Source of the DNA: JBCAWW01 sp039024315
Lineage (GTDB): Bacteria > Bacteroidota > Bacteroidia > J057
Assembly (NCBI GenBank): GCA_039024315.1
Contig: JBCCQN010000203.1
Location: 1-14,673 of the forward strand
DNA: 14,673 nt
Direction: 5' to 3'
The position numbers were made by a program, and so were the translations under genes. This document shows positions 1 through 6,664 of the stretch, piece after piece. Each line of letters begins with the position of its first letter. Position 1 is the stretch's first letter. The notes under the pieces are model-generated. The model worked only from the letters and a program-made list of their open reading frames with translations. It was not told where the DNA came from and did not search any database.

Positions 1-126
1 AATCATCTGGTAAACGAAGCGGGTAAGCACAAGCCTACTCATTTTTTCCCACCATTGCTATCTATTCCGATATTTCATTTCAATGAACGTTCTTTTTCCT
101 ATATGGAATGTTATGCAAAAGTCGAG

Positions 127-643
127 TAGATACTTTCTACTTTCTACTCGGTACTTAGATACGAGTTTGCACCTCCCTCCGTGTCTCTGCGCCTCTGTGT
201 TCTATCCCTATTGTTTCTCTACTGCGCAGAACGCTCAGTTCGAGTATGTTAAGTACTTAGACAATAGTATTCAGTATTAAGACTTTGAAAAAGCGACCTC
301 AATGGGGTAAAGAAGCGATTATTCTTCGTACTAGATACTTTCTACTTTCTATTCGGTACTTAGATACGAGTTTGCACCTCCCTCCGTGTCTCTGCGCCTC
401 TGTGTTCTATCCCTATTGTTTCTCTGCTGCGCAGAACGCTCAGTTCGAGTATAGTTAAGTACTTAGACAATAGTATTCAGTATTAAGACTTTGAAAAAGC
501 GACCTCAACGGGGTAAAGAAGCGATTATTCTTCGTACTAGATACTTTCTACTCGGTACTTAGATACGAGTTTGTACCTCCCTCCGTGTCTCTGCGCCTCT
601 GTGTTCCATCCCTATTGTTTCTCTGCTGCGCAGAACGCTCAGT
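127..643. repeat. ~205-bp direct tandem repeat, about 2.5 copies
   Basis: Three direct copies begin at 127, 332 and 538, so the period is 205-206 bp. The third copy stops near 643 after about 106 bp. Copies are nearly identical; the visible differences are a lost TTTCTAC duplication in copy 3 and single-base changes. Each copy starts with TAGATACTTTCTAC, continues through an imperfect hairpin (ACTCG...CGAGT), a pyrimidine-rich block (CTCCGTGTCTCTGCGCCTCT) and ends its first half with CTGCTGCGCAGAACGCT (CTACTGCGCAGAACGCT in copy 1). The second half (about 240-331 and 446-537) carries TTAAGTACTTAGACAATAG and an AAAGAAGCGATTATTCTTC segment. No plausible gene lies in 1-669: the open frames across the repeat are made of repeat sequence and lack any recognisable protein. 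The 1-126 and 644-669 flanks show nothing identifiable. The element looks like an amplified noncoding intergenic repeat; a transcribed structured RNA cannot be excluded. Confidence 0.9.
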
Positions 644-669
644 CCAAAAGCTGAAAGCCCCCACAAAAA

Positions 670-1038
670 TCACTCCTCTGGAGTCTGCGTAAGCCAATAG
701 GCCCAGCCGATAAGCAGAAACTGCATCGGAATACGAATGATCGCCGCTGTTTTACTGCCCAAGGCAGGCTGTTCTTTAAACAAATCCCAGATATGAAGCG
801 GGAAAAAAATAAGCATCAATATGACTACTCCCCAGGCTGCTCGCGTTCGCCACTTGGGTAAGATCAAGCCTATCCCCAACAAGATTTCTACCGCGCCTGC
901 TGCATAGTTTGCCAATAACTTAGGAAAAAAATCGGGCATCAAGGCATCATAAACGGCGGGATTGACAAAATGATAAACTCCTCCACTGAGCATCAAAGCG
1001 ATCATCAAAATGAGGGCGATAAGCTTCAAGATTTTCAT
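670..1038 (-). CDS. DoxX-like small integral membrane protein
   Basis: A 122-residue, strongly hydrophobic protein with about four membrane helices (roughly 4-24, 42-61, 67-84 and 99-117). The pattern fits the DoxX-like family: a helix followed by a short loop with a proline (PDFFPKLLANYAAGAVEI), a conserved acidic residue inside helix 2 (Glu51), then KWRTRAAWG before helix 3. Family members sit in the inner membrane and have been linked to redox or thiol-stress functions, but for this branch the role is unknown. I chose the ATG at 1036-1038, giving MKILKL directly before the first helix. A longer frame from a TTG at 1101 would add 21 residues and run through a hairpin, so it is less likely. 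The DUF4252 gene lies 93 bp upstream on the same strand, separated by a possible terminator, so the two may be separate units. Confidence 0.8.
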   Translation of the reverse strand: MKILKLIALILMIALMLSGGVYHFVNPAVYDALMPDFFPKLLANYAAGAVEILLGIGLILPKWRTRAAWGVVILMLIFFPLHIWDLFKEQPALGSKTAAIIRIPMQFLLIGWAYWLTQTPEE

Positions 1039-1073
1039 AATTGAAGCTACAAAAAGAATCCTTAAATGCAGAA

Positions 1074-1113
1074 AGGCTTGCCCGATTGAATCTGCATCCA
1101 ATCACGCAAGCCT
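1074..1113 (-). terminator. Imperfect hairpin, weak intrinsic terminator after the DUF4252 gene
   Basis: AGGCTTGC (1074-1081) pairs with GCAAGCCT (1106-1113), and inside it GATTG (1083-1087) pairs with CAATC (1099-1103). This gives an 8-bp plus 5-bp stem. It begins 18 bp after the DUF4252 stop codon on the minus strand. The sequence after it on that strand (TTCTGCATTT) is only modestly T-rich, so termination may be weak; it could also be an RNA element in the leader of the DoxX-like gene. Confidence 0.4.
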
Positions 1114-1131
1114 TGCTCAATTCTTGGGCAT

Positions 1132-1623
1132 CTAGTAGGGACCCAACTGGTCCAATCCGTCGATATCGACCTCTGCATCGAGATTTTCGAGCTCATCGAG
1201 TGGGATTTTACCTTGCAGACTCATCACTGTATAGCCCGTTTCGCCTTGGAGAACCATGACGAGTTCGTCTATGATTCCGCCTTCTTCATCCATAAAAAAC
1301 TGAATACTTCCGGAGCCGGTGTTTTCAATGTCAAGCTCTTCGAAGCGTCCATTTTCTAATCTGGCCACAAAACGATCAATCGCTCTACTATCGATAGGTC
1401 CCTCACCAAAAGGCGCATTAATTAGTTTGAGAGACTTCAATTTGATTTGGCTGTTGCCCTCTCCCTTACTCATCAATGCTAGCAAGCTACCCCCAACATT
1501 GATACTGTTGTAGGCTTCAATACCTTCATAACGATCAAAGAAATTGGTGACGGCAGGAGATTGAGCTCGTAGGACGAAGGGTACAAATAGCAGGGCGCAG
1601 CATACCCAAAAGGTGGTTTTCAT
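1132..1623 (-). CDS. Secreted DUF4252-family protein
   Basis: A 163-residue protein with an N-terminal Sec signal peptide (about residues 1-20, ending FVLRA before Gln21), so it should be exported to the periplasm or surface. There is no lipobox cysteine at the cleavage site, although many relatives are lipoproteins. The mature part matches the DUF4252 pattern in Bacteroidota: an early FFDRYEG...AYNSINVGGSLLAL block (28-50), a central strand-rich segment (SLKLINAP, 64-71), then an acidic stretch and the closing ELVMVLQGETGYTVMSLQGKIPLDEL region (120-145). The function of DUF4252 is unknown. In other Bacteroidota it often lies beside ECF sigma/anti-sigma genes; none is visible here. The C terminus is notably acidic (144-158). 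The ATG at 1621-1623 fits the signal peptide. The upstream gap to the TMTC-like gene is 108 bp and contains a small hairpin. Confidence 0.75.
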   Translation of the reverse strand: MKTTFWVCCALLFVPFVLRAQSPAVTNFFDRYEGIEAYNSINVGGSLLALMSKGEGNSQIKLKSLKLINAPFGEGPIDSRAIDRFVARLENGRFEELDIENTGSGSIQFFMDEEGGIIDELVMVLQGETGYTVMSLQGKIPLDELENLDAEVDIDGLDQLGPY

Positions 1624-1662
1624 CGTGAATGGATTAATGGTTTTCTATACTACATGTGGTGC

Positions 1663-1683
1663 GTTCGGCTGTCGAGACCGAAC
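1663..1683. repeat. Short inverted repeat in the gap upstream of the DUF4252 gene
   Basis: GTTCGG (1663-1668) and CCGAAC (1678-1683) form a 6-bp stem around a 9-base loop in which CT and AG can also pair. It lies between the TMTC-like gene stop and the DUF4252 start, about 40 bp before the latter. There is no T-run after it on the minus strand, so a terminator is unlikely. It could be an operator or leader structure, or chance. Confidence 0.3.
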
Positions 1684-1731
1684 ATGAGCAAGAGGCAGTT
1701 AATCCCCCAATGGTTGCATGCAAATAAAAAT

Positions 1732-3558
1732 TTATTGAATGCGGGCGATGCCTTGCCGAGCTCTTGGGTGATTAGGTTGAATCTGCAAGGCTTGGCGATA
1801 GGCGGTCAAAGCGCTACTCAAATCTCCCGCATTTTCGAAGGAGCCGCCTAAGTTGACATAATGATCTGGATTGTTGGGATTTGCTTCGATGGCTTGCTGA
1901 AAATAATATTGCGCTTGGGCATAATCGCCCCTTTGAAAATAGACTACCCCTAGGTTATTAGCAGCTGGTCCAAGCTGCTTTTGCAGGGAGATAGCTTTTT
2001 GGAAGGCACTGACAGCTTTGTTGACTTGACCTACGGACTGGTAACAGACGCCGAGATTGTACCAAGTATTACCTTCCCCATCATAAATCGCCAGAGAGCG
2101 CTCGTAGGCAGCGATTGATTGTTGGAAAAGGTTTTGGCGCTGTTGATTTTGAGGGGGCGTTTGCTCCCCTCTGACCCGTAATACCTCCGCTAGATTGAGG
2201 TGGGCCCTAAAACTATTGGGCGATACTTTGGCTGCATAGCTAAAGAGAGTCTGGTTGTTTTGCCAGATCGGTATTTGCTGGGAGGTTTTGACAATTCCCA
2301 AGATGCAGACTAGGCTCAGGAGCGCATAAAGTGGTATGGCTTTGGCCTGCGGCCGAACGCTTATCCAAAGCGTATAAAGCCCTAGCACCAAGGCAAAACA
2401 GAAGCCTAGTGAAGGTGTGAAGAGAAAGCGTTCGGCGAAGGCGGAAACGTTGCGAAACATCAGAGGCGAAAGAGCCGCCGTACTCAAAGTAAGTAGATAA
2501 AAAGCAAGGCCAAATCCCATCCTATCTCGTTTGACAATCAACCCAATACTGCTTAAGCCAATCGTGATATAAGCAAGGAGAGATAAATATACCTTGGGAT
2601 CTCCCCAACTCGTAATGGGTACTTGGGCGTAGGAATAATCAGGGCGTAGAGGATGAGGAAAAAATAGCAGGCCCAAATAGTTACCGAGTAAGCTAACGGT
2701 CGTAGCTAAGCGTTCACCGAAGGTGTCCCCTGCCATAATAAAATTGTTGATATAATTATCGCTAATCCCGCTACCCTTGGGAATAGGATCAAAAATGAAA
2801 AGCCGCCAATAATAGAAAAAAAGCGCTAAGCCCAGAAAAACGAGGCTTTGCCATAAAATCGTTTTCCAAGCTCGGTCCGTAAAAAGCCACAGCAGCAAAG
2901 GGAAAACCAAGACCCAAGGAAAGGTGCTTTCCTTGGACAGTAAAGCTAAGGTGTAAGAAAAACCAGCAGCCAGCATCCACCATCCTTCTTTGTTGGCTTC
3001 GGCTTTGAGCAATAGCCAAATGCTACTCAAACCAAAGAGCAGAGCGAGAATTTCTTCCCGACTTTTGACATTGGCGACTACCTCCGAGTGTAGGGGATGG
3101 ACTGCAAAAAGTAGGCAAATAAAAAAGCTGACCAGCCAAGGGATTTTAGGCAATAGCCGCACTAATGTGCCAAAAAGCACAAAAATGCAAAGCCCGTACA
3201 AAAAGAGGTTGACTTTATGACTACGTCCAGGATCAAAGGCTTTTTCGGGGCTTTTTTCTAGGGCAAAACTCAGTAAGGTGATAGGACGATAAGTACCAAA
3301 ATTTTCACCGCTAAACCCATAGACGCTTCCTTTGCCAAAGATATCACCGATCCGGCTAAGGCCTGCACTACTGACTTGGTTACGCTGGGTATAGACATCA
3401 TCGTCAAATGCATATTCAAAATTACTACTCGGAGCATACAGCAAGGCCGCCATTAATGCCAAGATACCCCCGATGATTAACCTTTGAGATAGCTTGAGGG
3501 CCTCAGCCGTTTTTTGCAGTAAAGAAGTAGGGGAGGGAGTGGCTTTTTGACGGGCCAT
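1732..3558 (-). CDS. TMTC-like membrane glycosyltransferase (GT-C type) with C-terminal TPRs
   Basis: A 608-residue protein with many membrane helices (about residues 28-430) followed by tetratricopeptide repeats (about 446-606). The membrane half carries the landmarks of the TMTC family, known in animals as O-mannosyltransferases using a lipid-linked sugar: an acidic motif in the first outer loop (FDDDVY, 51-56, the likely catalytic and metal site of GT-C enzymes), HPLHSEVVANVKSREE (154-169), LSKES (207-211), FFPHPLRPDYSY (299-310, as in the TMTC DUF1736 region), AERFLFTPSLGF (375-386), and W-NNQTLF (432-439) leading into the TPRs. The TPR units (WYNLGVCYQSVG, NNLGVVYFQRGDY, YVNLGGSFENAGD) would face the side where acceptor proteins bind. 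The sugar and target are unknown here. It appears to be a single-gene unit, 108 bp from the next gene and divergent from the plus-strand flavoprotein operon. Calling it a glycosyltransferase is inference from family motifs; a transport or scaffold role cannot be excluded. Confidence 0.75.
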   Translation of the reverse strand: MARQKATPSPTSLLQKTAEALKLSQRLIIGGILALMAALLYAPSSNFEYAFDDDVYTQRNQVSSAGLSRIGDIFGKGSVYGFSGENFGTYRPITLLSFALEKSPEKAFDPGRSHKVNLFLYGLCIFVLFGTLVRLLPKIPWLVSFFICLLFAVHPLHSEVVANVKSREEILALLFGLSSIWLLLKAEANKEGWWMLAAGFSYTLALLSKESTFPWVLVFPLLLWLFTDRAWKTILWQSLVFLGLALFFYYWRLFIFDPIPKGSGISDNYINNFIMAGDTFGERLATTVSLLGNYLGLLFFPHPLRPDYSYAQVPITSWGDPKVYLSLLAYITIGLSSIGLIVKRDRMGFGLAFYLLTLSTAALSPLMFRNVSAFAERFLFTPSLGFCFALVLGLYTLWISVRPQAKAIPLYALLSLVCILGIVKTSQQIPIWQNNQTLFSYAAKVSPNSFRAHLNLAEVLRVRGEQTPPQNQQRQNLFQQSIAAYERSLAIYDGEGNTWYNLGVCYQSVGQVNKAVSAFQKAISLQKQLGPAANNLGVVYFQRGDYAQAQYYFQQAIEANPNNPDHYVNLGGSFENAGDLSSALTAYRQALQIQPNHPRARQGIARIQ

Positions 3559-3583
3559 GAGCAGTACAGTATAAGGACTGAAA

Positions 3584-3591
3584 CAAAATTA
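3584..3591 (-). promoter_or_regulatory. Candidate -7 element for the TMTC-like gene
   Basis: On the minus strand this reads TAATTTTG, an exact match to the Bacteroidota -7 consensus TAnnTTTG. It lies 25 bp before the ATG, leaving a leader of roughly 20 bases. I do not see a good TTG/TTTG -33 element at the usual 17-23 bp spacing; the nearest TTG is about 24 bp upstream. The call rests mostly on the -7 match and its position. Confidence 0.4.
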
Positions 3592-3681
3592 ATCAGTATC
3601 TGGACCTATTATAGCCAATAAATCCAGCTTCCTCAACAAAAGTAATTCTCTTTTACATTTCCCATCTCAAAGCCAATATTA

Positions 3682-3711
3682 TTGCAATTGGGCACGAGTG
3701 ATATTACTTTG
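3682..3711 (+). promoter_or_regulatory. Candidate promoter of the flavoprotein operon (-33 TTG, -7 TTACTTTG)
   Basis: TTG at 3682-3684 is followed after 19 bp by TTACTTTG at 3704-3711, which matches five of the six fixed bases of TAnnTTTG. The expected start of transcription would be near 3718, about 28 bases before the ATG at 3746. This also argues against the in-frame GTG at 3698, which would lie upstream of the transcript start. The 3' end of the -7 element runs into the palindrome at 3710-3724. Confidence 0.45.
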
Positions 3712-3724
3712 CAACATTGTTGCA
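3710..3724. promoter_or_regulatory. Perfect 15-bp operator-like palindrome over the predicted start of transcription
   Basis: TGCAACATTGTTGCA consists of TGCAAC, a 3-base spacer and GTTGCA, a perfect inverted repeat. It overlaps the end of the -7 element and the predicted transcription start of the flavoprotein operon, the classic place for a repressor. Its size and form suit a dimeric helix-turn-helix regulator, including Fur-family metal regulators such as Zur. That identification is inference; no regulator gene is in the window. Confidence 0.5.
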
Positions 3725-3745
3725 TTTAGGAAGATTGATAAACAA

Positions 3746-4864
3746 ATGACAATTACCAAAGTGATAATCGTAGGATCTGGTCCTGCCGGAATCGGAATTG
3801 CTTCGCTCCTCAATCAGACAGATATCGACTATGTAGTTTTAGAAAAAAAGGGCATTGGCAGTTCGTTTCTAGATTGGCCCAAAGGCATGGAAATGATCAC
3901 CCCTTCATTTCCCAGCAATGCTTTTGGCCAAATAGATTTGAACTCAATATGCGCCTCTACTTCACCCGCTTTTTCGTTTAAAAAAGAGCATTTGTCAGGC
4001 GAGGAGTATAGTGAATATCTTCACCTAGTGGCCACCCATTTTCAACTAAAGATTCAAACCGGCACCGAGGTAATCAAAGTCAATAAACATCTACATGGCT
4101 GGTTGGTGGAGACCAACCGAGGACCTTACTTTGCGACTTATATCATCTGGGCGGCGGGTGAGTTTCAAAATCCCCAAATTCAAAACATAGTCGGAGCTGA
4201 ACACTGCATACACAGCTCATATATCAGATATCCCGATAGGGTCGAAGGGGATGATTTCGTGATCATAGGTGGCTATGAAAGTGGGGTTCAGTTGACTTAT
4301 GACCTCATTGCAAATGGCAAGAAAGTTACCTTAATCAATCCCTATAAAATAGACGATGCTAGCACCAGTGATCCCTCTAGGGTACTGTCTCCATACACCT
4401 TTACGAAGTACAGCAAAATACGTACTTCACCGCTCTACACTGAAGTTTTAGGCGAGGTAGCTACGGTTATAAAAAGAGAGGATTTCTACCACATTTATGT
4501 AAAGGGGAAAAATGTAATTGAGACCGAAAGAATTCCTATTTGTGCCACTGGTTTTTCGCTCGTAAAAGAACCCATTGATGAATTTATCGCTTGGAGAGAA
4601 GATGGTAGTCCAAAATTGAATGAGAAAACCGATGAGTTCTTTGGGCAAGAAAACATTTACCTTTCAGGCCCTTCGGTGCGCCATGACAAACACATATTTT
4701 GTTTTATCTACAAGTTTAGACAACGATTTGGGGTAATCGCTGAGGACATTCTGAAAAAAGAAGCCTACAAAGAAAAAGACATCATTAAGCTAGTAAATCG
4801 GTGGAGAGTAAATGGGATGTATCTATCGGATCTGAGTTGTTGTGATGCCGAATGCGTTTGTTAG
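3746..4864 (+). CDS. FAD/NAD(P)-dependent oxidoreductase with a Cys-rich C-terminal tail
   Basis: A 372-residue cytoplasmic flavoprotein. An N-terminal FAD-binding Rossmann fold shows GSGPAG at 10-15 after IIV strands, with the ribose-binding acidic residue at the end of strand 2 (VVLEKK, Glu33). A second Rossmann motif GGYESG (175-180) marks the NAD(P) site, and ATGF (267-270) is the typical late FAD-contact motif. This is the arrangement of the CzcO/Trk-type flavin monooxygenase and pyridine-nucleotide disulfide oxidoreductase superfamily; no redox CxxxxC pair is seen in the FAD domain. The last residues hold Cys365, Cys366, Cys370 and Cys372 (SCCDAECVC), which could bind metal or undergo thiol redox change. 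I chose the ATG at 3746 because it places the Rossmann strand at the N terminus; the in-frame GTG at 3698 lies within the promoter. It is followed after only 9 bases by a small membrane-protein gene, so they are probably one operon. Substrate unknown. Confidence 0.8.
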   Translation: MTITKVIIVGSGPAGIGIASLLNQTDIDYVVLEKKGIGSSFLDWPKGMEMITPSFPSNAFGQIDLNSICASTSPAFSFKKEHLSGEEYSEYLHLVATHFQLKIQTGTEVIKVNKHLHGWLVETNRGPYFATYIIWAAGEFQNPQIQNIVGAEHCIHSSYIRYPDRVEGDDFVIIGGYESGVQLTYDLIANGKKVTLINPYKIDDASTSDPSRVLSPYTFTKYSKIRTSPLYTEVLGEVATVIKREDFYHIYVKGKNVIETERIPICATGFSLVKEPIDEFIAWREDGSPKLNEKTDEFFGQENIYLSGPSVRHDKHIFCFIYKFRQRFGVIAEDILKKEAYKEKDIIKLVNRWRVNGMYLSDLSCCDAECVC

Positions 4865-4873
4865 AAGCCTGTT

Positions 4874-5167
4874 ATGAAGAAAAATTTTTGGATCTCTATA
4901 GAAAATCTTCACCTGATTGCCGGCTTTTCGCTCGTGATTTCTGGGATACTGGTTTACTTTATTGAGGGTTTTGAAATGGCACTTTCTTGGTCGATTTTCG
5001 GCGCGATGTATATCTCGATGTCCGATATTGGTGAGGATGAAATGGGGGAAGAAAAGTTAAATCATCGTAGCCATAAGATTAGGCGTATATTTGGGTATAT
5101 AGGCGCGGGTTTTAGTGCGTCTTTAGTGCTTTTTTACCTTTTTAAGATCTTAGCGATGAGCAGTTAA
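4874..5167 (+). CDS. Small three-helix membrane protein, unknown function
   Basis: A 97-residue protein with three likely membrane helices (about 12-30, 34-50 and 72-92). Between helices 2 and 3 lies a polar loop rich in Asp/Glu (DIGEDEMGEE, 51-60), then basic residues and histidines (KLNHRSHKIRR, 61-71). I do not recognise the family. It starts 9 bases after the flavoprotein stop codon, so it is almost surely cotranscribed and may serve as a membrane partner for it. The acidic/histidine loop could bind metal, but that is speculation. The gene ends just before the 117-bp palindromic element. Confidence 0.65.
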   Translation: MKKNFWISIENLHLIAGFSLVISGILVYFIEGFEMALSWSIFGAMYISMSDIGEDEMGEEKLNHRSHKIRRIFGYIGAGFSASLVLFYLFKILAMSS

Positions 5168-5195
5168 GTCTTTGGGTCGGATCGCTAGTTATTTT

Positions 5196-5312
5196 TTACT
5201 GCTGCGCAGAACGCTTATCCCTCAAGGGCGTATGCAATACGCCCCTACAATCGACCCATATAGGGACGTATTGCATACGTCCAAAGTCATAAGCGTTCTG
5301 CGAAGCAGTAAA
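5196..5312. repeat. 117-bp nested palindromic element (MITE/REP-like) between convergent genes
   Basis: The outer arms at about 5195-5218 and 5289-5312 are inverted copies that match at 23 of 24 positions (TTTACTGCTGCGCAGAACGC on the left; the mismatch is GCTGCG versus GCTTCG). Inside are two smaller palindromes, GGGCGTA-TGCAA-TACGCCC (5226-5244) and GACGTA-TTGCA-TACGTC (about 5264-5281), which are also complementary to each other, so the whole element can fold into one long hairpin or a cross. It lies in the 192-bp gap between the stop codons of the small membrane protein (5167) and the kelch gene (5360), where it could terminate transcription from both sides. The arm motif CTGCTGCGCAGAACGCT also appears in the left-end tandem repeats (424-440, 623-639), which suggests a dispersed family in this genome. 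No transposase is present. Confidence 0.85.
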
Positions 5313-5359
5313 TATCATACTTCCTATCTAAAGTAAAACTCTTCCCCGCTCTATTCTGC

Positions 5360-6664
5360 CTAGGGCAAGAAAATGGTGCGAGTATAGTTTTGCTCTTTTG
5401 CAAGCACACGCAAAAGGTAGTGCCCACTCGCAACGCCCGCCAAAGCGATGTGCTGCTCCCCTGATTGGGCCTTTTCTCGACGGACGATCTGGCCTTGGAG
5501 CGTGAGTATTTGAATCTCATAATCAGCCTGCAACGGTACATCGAGGTAGAGATGTTTCTGCTCTTGGCGGATCTGAAAGGGAAAACTCAAATCATTTTTG
5601 ATACTAGTGGTGGGATTATTGCTAGTCAACAAGAGGGTTTGATCACTGACTCTTGGACCATTGGTCATACCGCCAGCGATCAAAAATTGATCTTCATTGA
5701 GTTGGGCCACTCCCCTGATATCCATGATGGGCGGAATACTGTCGCTGAGCTTGAAAAGACTTTGTGAAGGGACGAAGTAATTAACCATCCAATCGTAAGG
5801 TACTACGGGGCCAGAGCCATTGTAGGCAAAGCCATTGAAGTTATAGGATACCCCAGAGCCACCGGCCCAAATGACATTGCCTTGGTGAGCAAAGGCGGCA
5901 GTACGATAGGTCAGCGCGAGAGGGTGATCGAAGCTAGACCAGCTAATTTGAGTAGGCTGCTGTGGGTTGATGACCCCAATCCGAAATACGTTTTCTAAGG
6001 GGAAACTAGGACCAATGCGGGCTCCTCCCACATAAAATATCGTATCTCCAATGATCACCCCCGAGCCTCCAAATACCTTGAAGTCACTATTGTCGGGTAC
6101 TGGGGTACCCACGGACCACTGGTCAAGGGCAGGGTCGTAAATTTGCACATCTGCTACGTTGGTGGTGTTGCTCCAACCGCTGATGACATAGATCAGACTA
6201 TCTCGCCAAACGGCTTGCGCTTGGTCGTCAATTGGGATTGGAACCGCCTTGCCATCGGGAAGGTATTGGTTGCTTGCTGGATCATAGATATGCACTCGAT
6301 CAGATGACTGTTCGCTGCCATTGGCAAATACGTGATAACCACCGATGATATATATTTTGTTTTTTACGGTGGAAGCAGCCGCAGCAATTTTGCCAAGGGT
6401 ATCGGGCAAAGGGGCTATTGCTTCCCAACTGTCAGTTCCTAGTCGGTAACGCCAAGCTTTGAGGTGGATACCATTGGGGCTGCGATTGGTATCAATGCCC
6501 GCAAAACTGTAAGCGTAGGCTTCCCCATTGACCGTAGCTCCAGAAACGGCATTATTGGCTACTGCTTCGGGCATGCTGCTCTGTACTTGGATATCCCAGC
6601 TAAAAGGCTGAGCGTGAAGACTGAGCGGAATGATCAAGAAAAGAAGAGCTAAAGATTTTTTCAA
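5360..6664 (-). CDS. Exported kelch-repeat protein with type IX sorting tail
   Basis: A 434-residue protein with a clear Sec signal peptide (MKKSLALLFLIIPLSLHAQ, cleavage after about residue 18 or 19). The body is a kelch-type beta-propeller; successive blades show IYIIGGY (104-110), IYVISGW (158-164), IFYVGGA (209-215), VIWAGGS (264-270) and FLIAGGM (327-333), with DP-x-x-QW/Y turns between (IYDPASNQY, IYDPALDQW). After a linker (351-365), residues 372-434 form a beta-sandwich C-terminal sorting domain ending in GHYLLRVLAKEQNYTRTIFLP-like sequence, so the protein is expected on the cell surface via type IX secretion. Start choice: a TTG at 6662-6664, because it alone keeps the signal peptide; the next ATG (residue 31) would lose it. 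This TTG overlaps the TGA of the upstream NTPase-TIR gene (TTGA), implying translational coupling. Ligand unknown. Confidence 0.8.
   Translation of the reverse strand: MKKSLALLFLIIPLSLHAQPFSWDIQVQSSMPEAVANNAVSGATVNGEAYAYSFAGIDTNRSPNGIHLKAWRYRLGTDSWEAIAPLPDTLGKIAAAASTVKNKIYIIGGYHVFANGSEQSSDRVHIYDPASNQYLPDGKAVPIPIDDQAQAVWRDSLIYVISGWSNTTNVADVQIYDPALDQWSVGTPVPDNSDFKVFGGSGVIIGDTIFYVGGARIGPSFPLENVFRIGVINPQQPTQISWSSFDHPLALTYRTAAFAHQGNVIWAGGSGVSYNFNGFAYNGSGPVVPYDWMVNYFVPSQSLFKLSDSIPPIMDIRGVAQLNEDQFLIAGGMTNGPRVSDQTLLLTSNNPTTSIKNDLSFPFQIRQEQKHLYLDVPLQADYEIQILTLQGQIVRREKAQSGEQHIALAGVASGHYLLRVLAKEQNYTRTIFLP

Noticed and set aside
83..280. A 65-residue plus-strand open frame over the first tandem repeat copy
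   Set aside because: It consists of repeat sequence, is not kept in the other copies, and encodes no recognisable protein.
127..643. Regularly spaced repeats as a CRISPR array
   Set aside because: The period is about 205 bp and the whole unit is repeated, with no short repeats separated by unique spacers and no cas genes.
644..669. GCTTTCAGC plus TTTT as a terminator after the DoxX-like gene (minus strand)
   Set aside because: The stem is only 3 bp, too weak to support.
1036..1101. A TTG start at 1101 for the DoxX-like protein
   Set aside because: It would add 21 polar residues before the first helix and run through the 1074-1113 hairpin; the ATG at 1036-1038 gives a normal N terminus.
3698..3745. 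GTG start at 3698 for the flavoprotein
   Set aside because: It lies inside the predicted promoter and palindrome; the FAD Rossmann fold begins right after the ATG at 3746.
5465..5767. A 100-residue plus-strand open frame inside the kelch gene
   Set aside because: It is antisense to a well-supported gene with signal peptide, blades and sorting tail, and has no features of its own.
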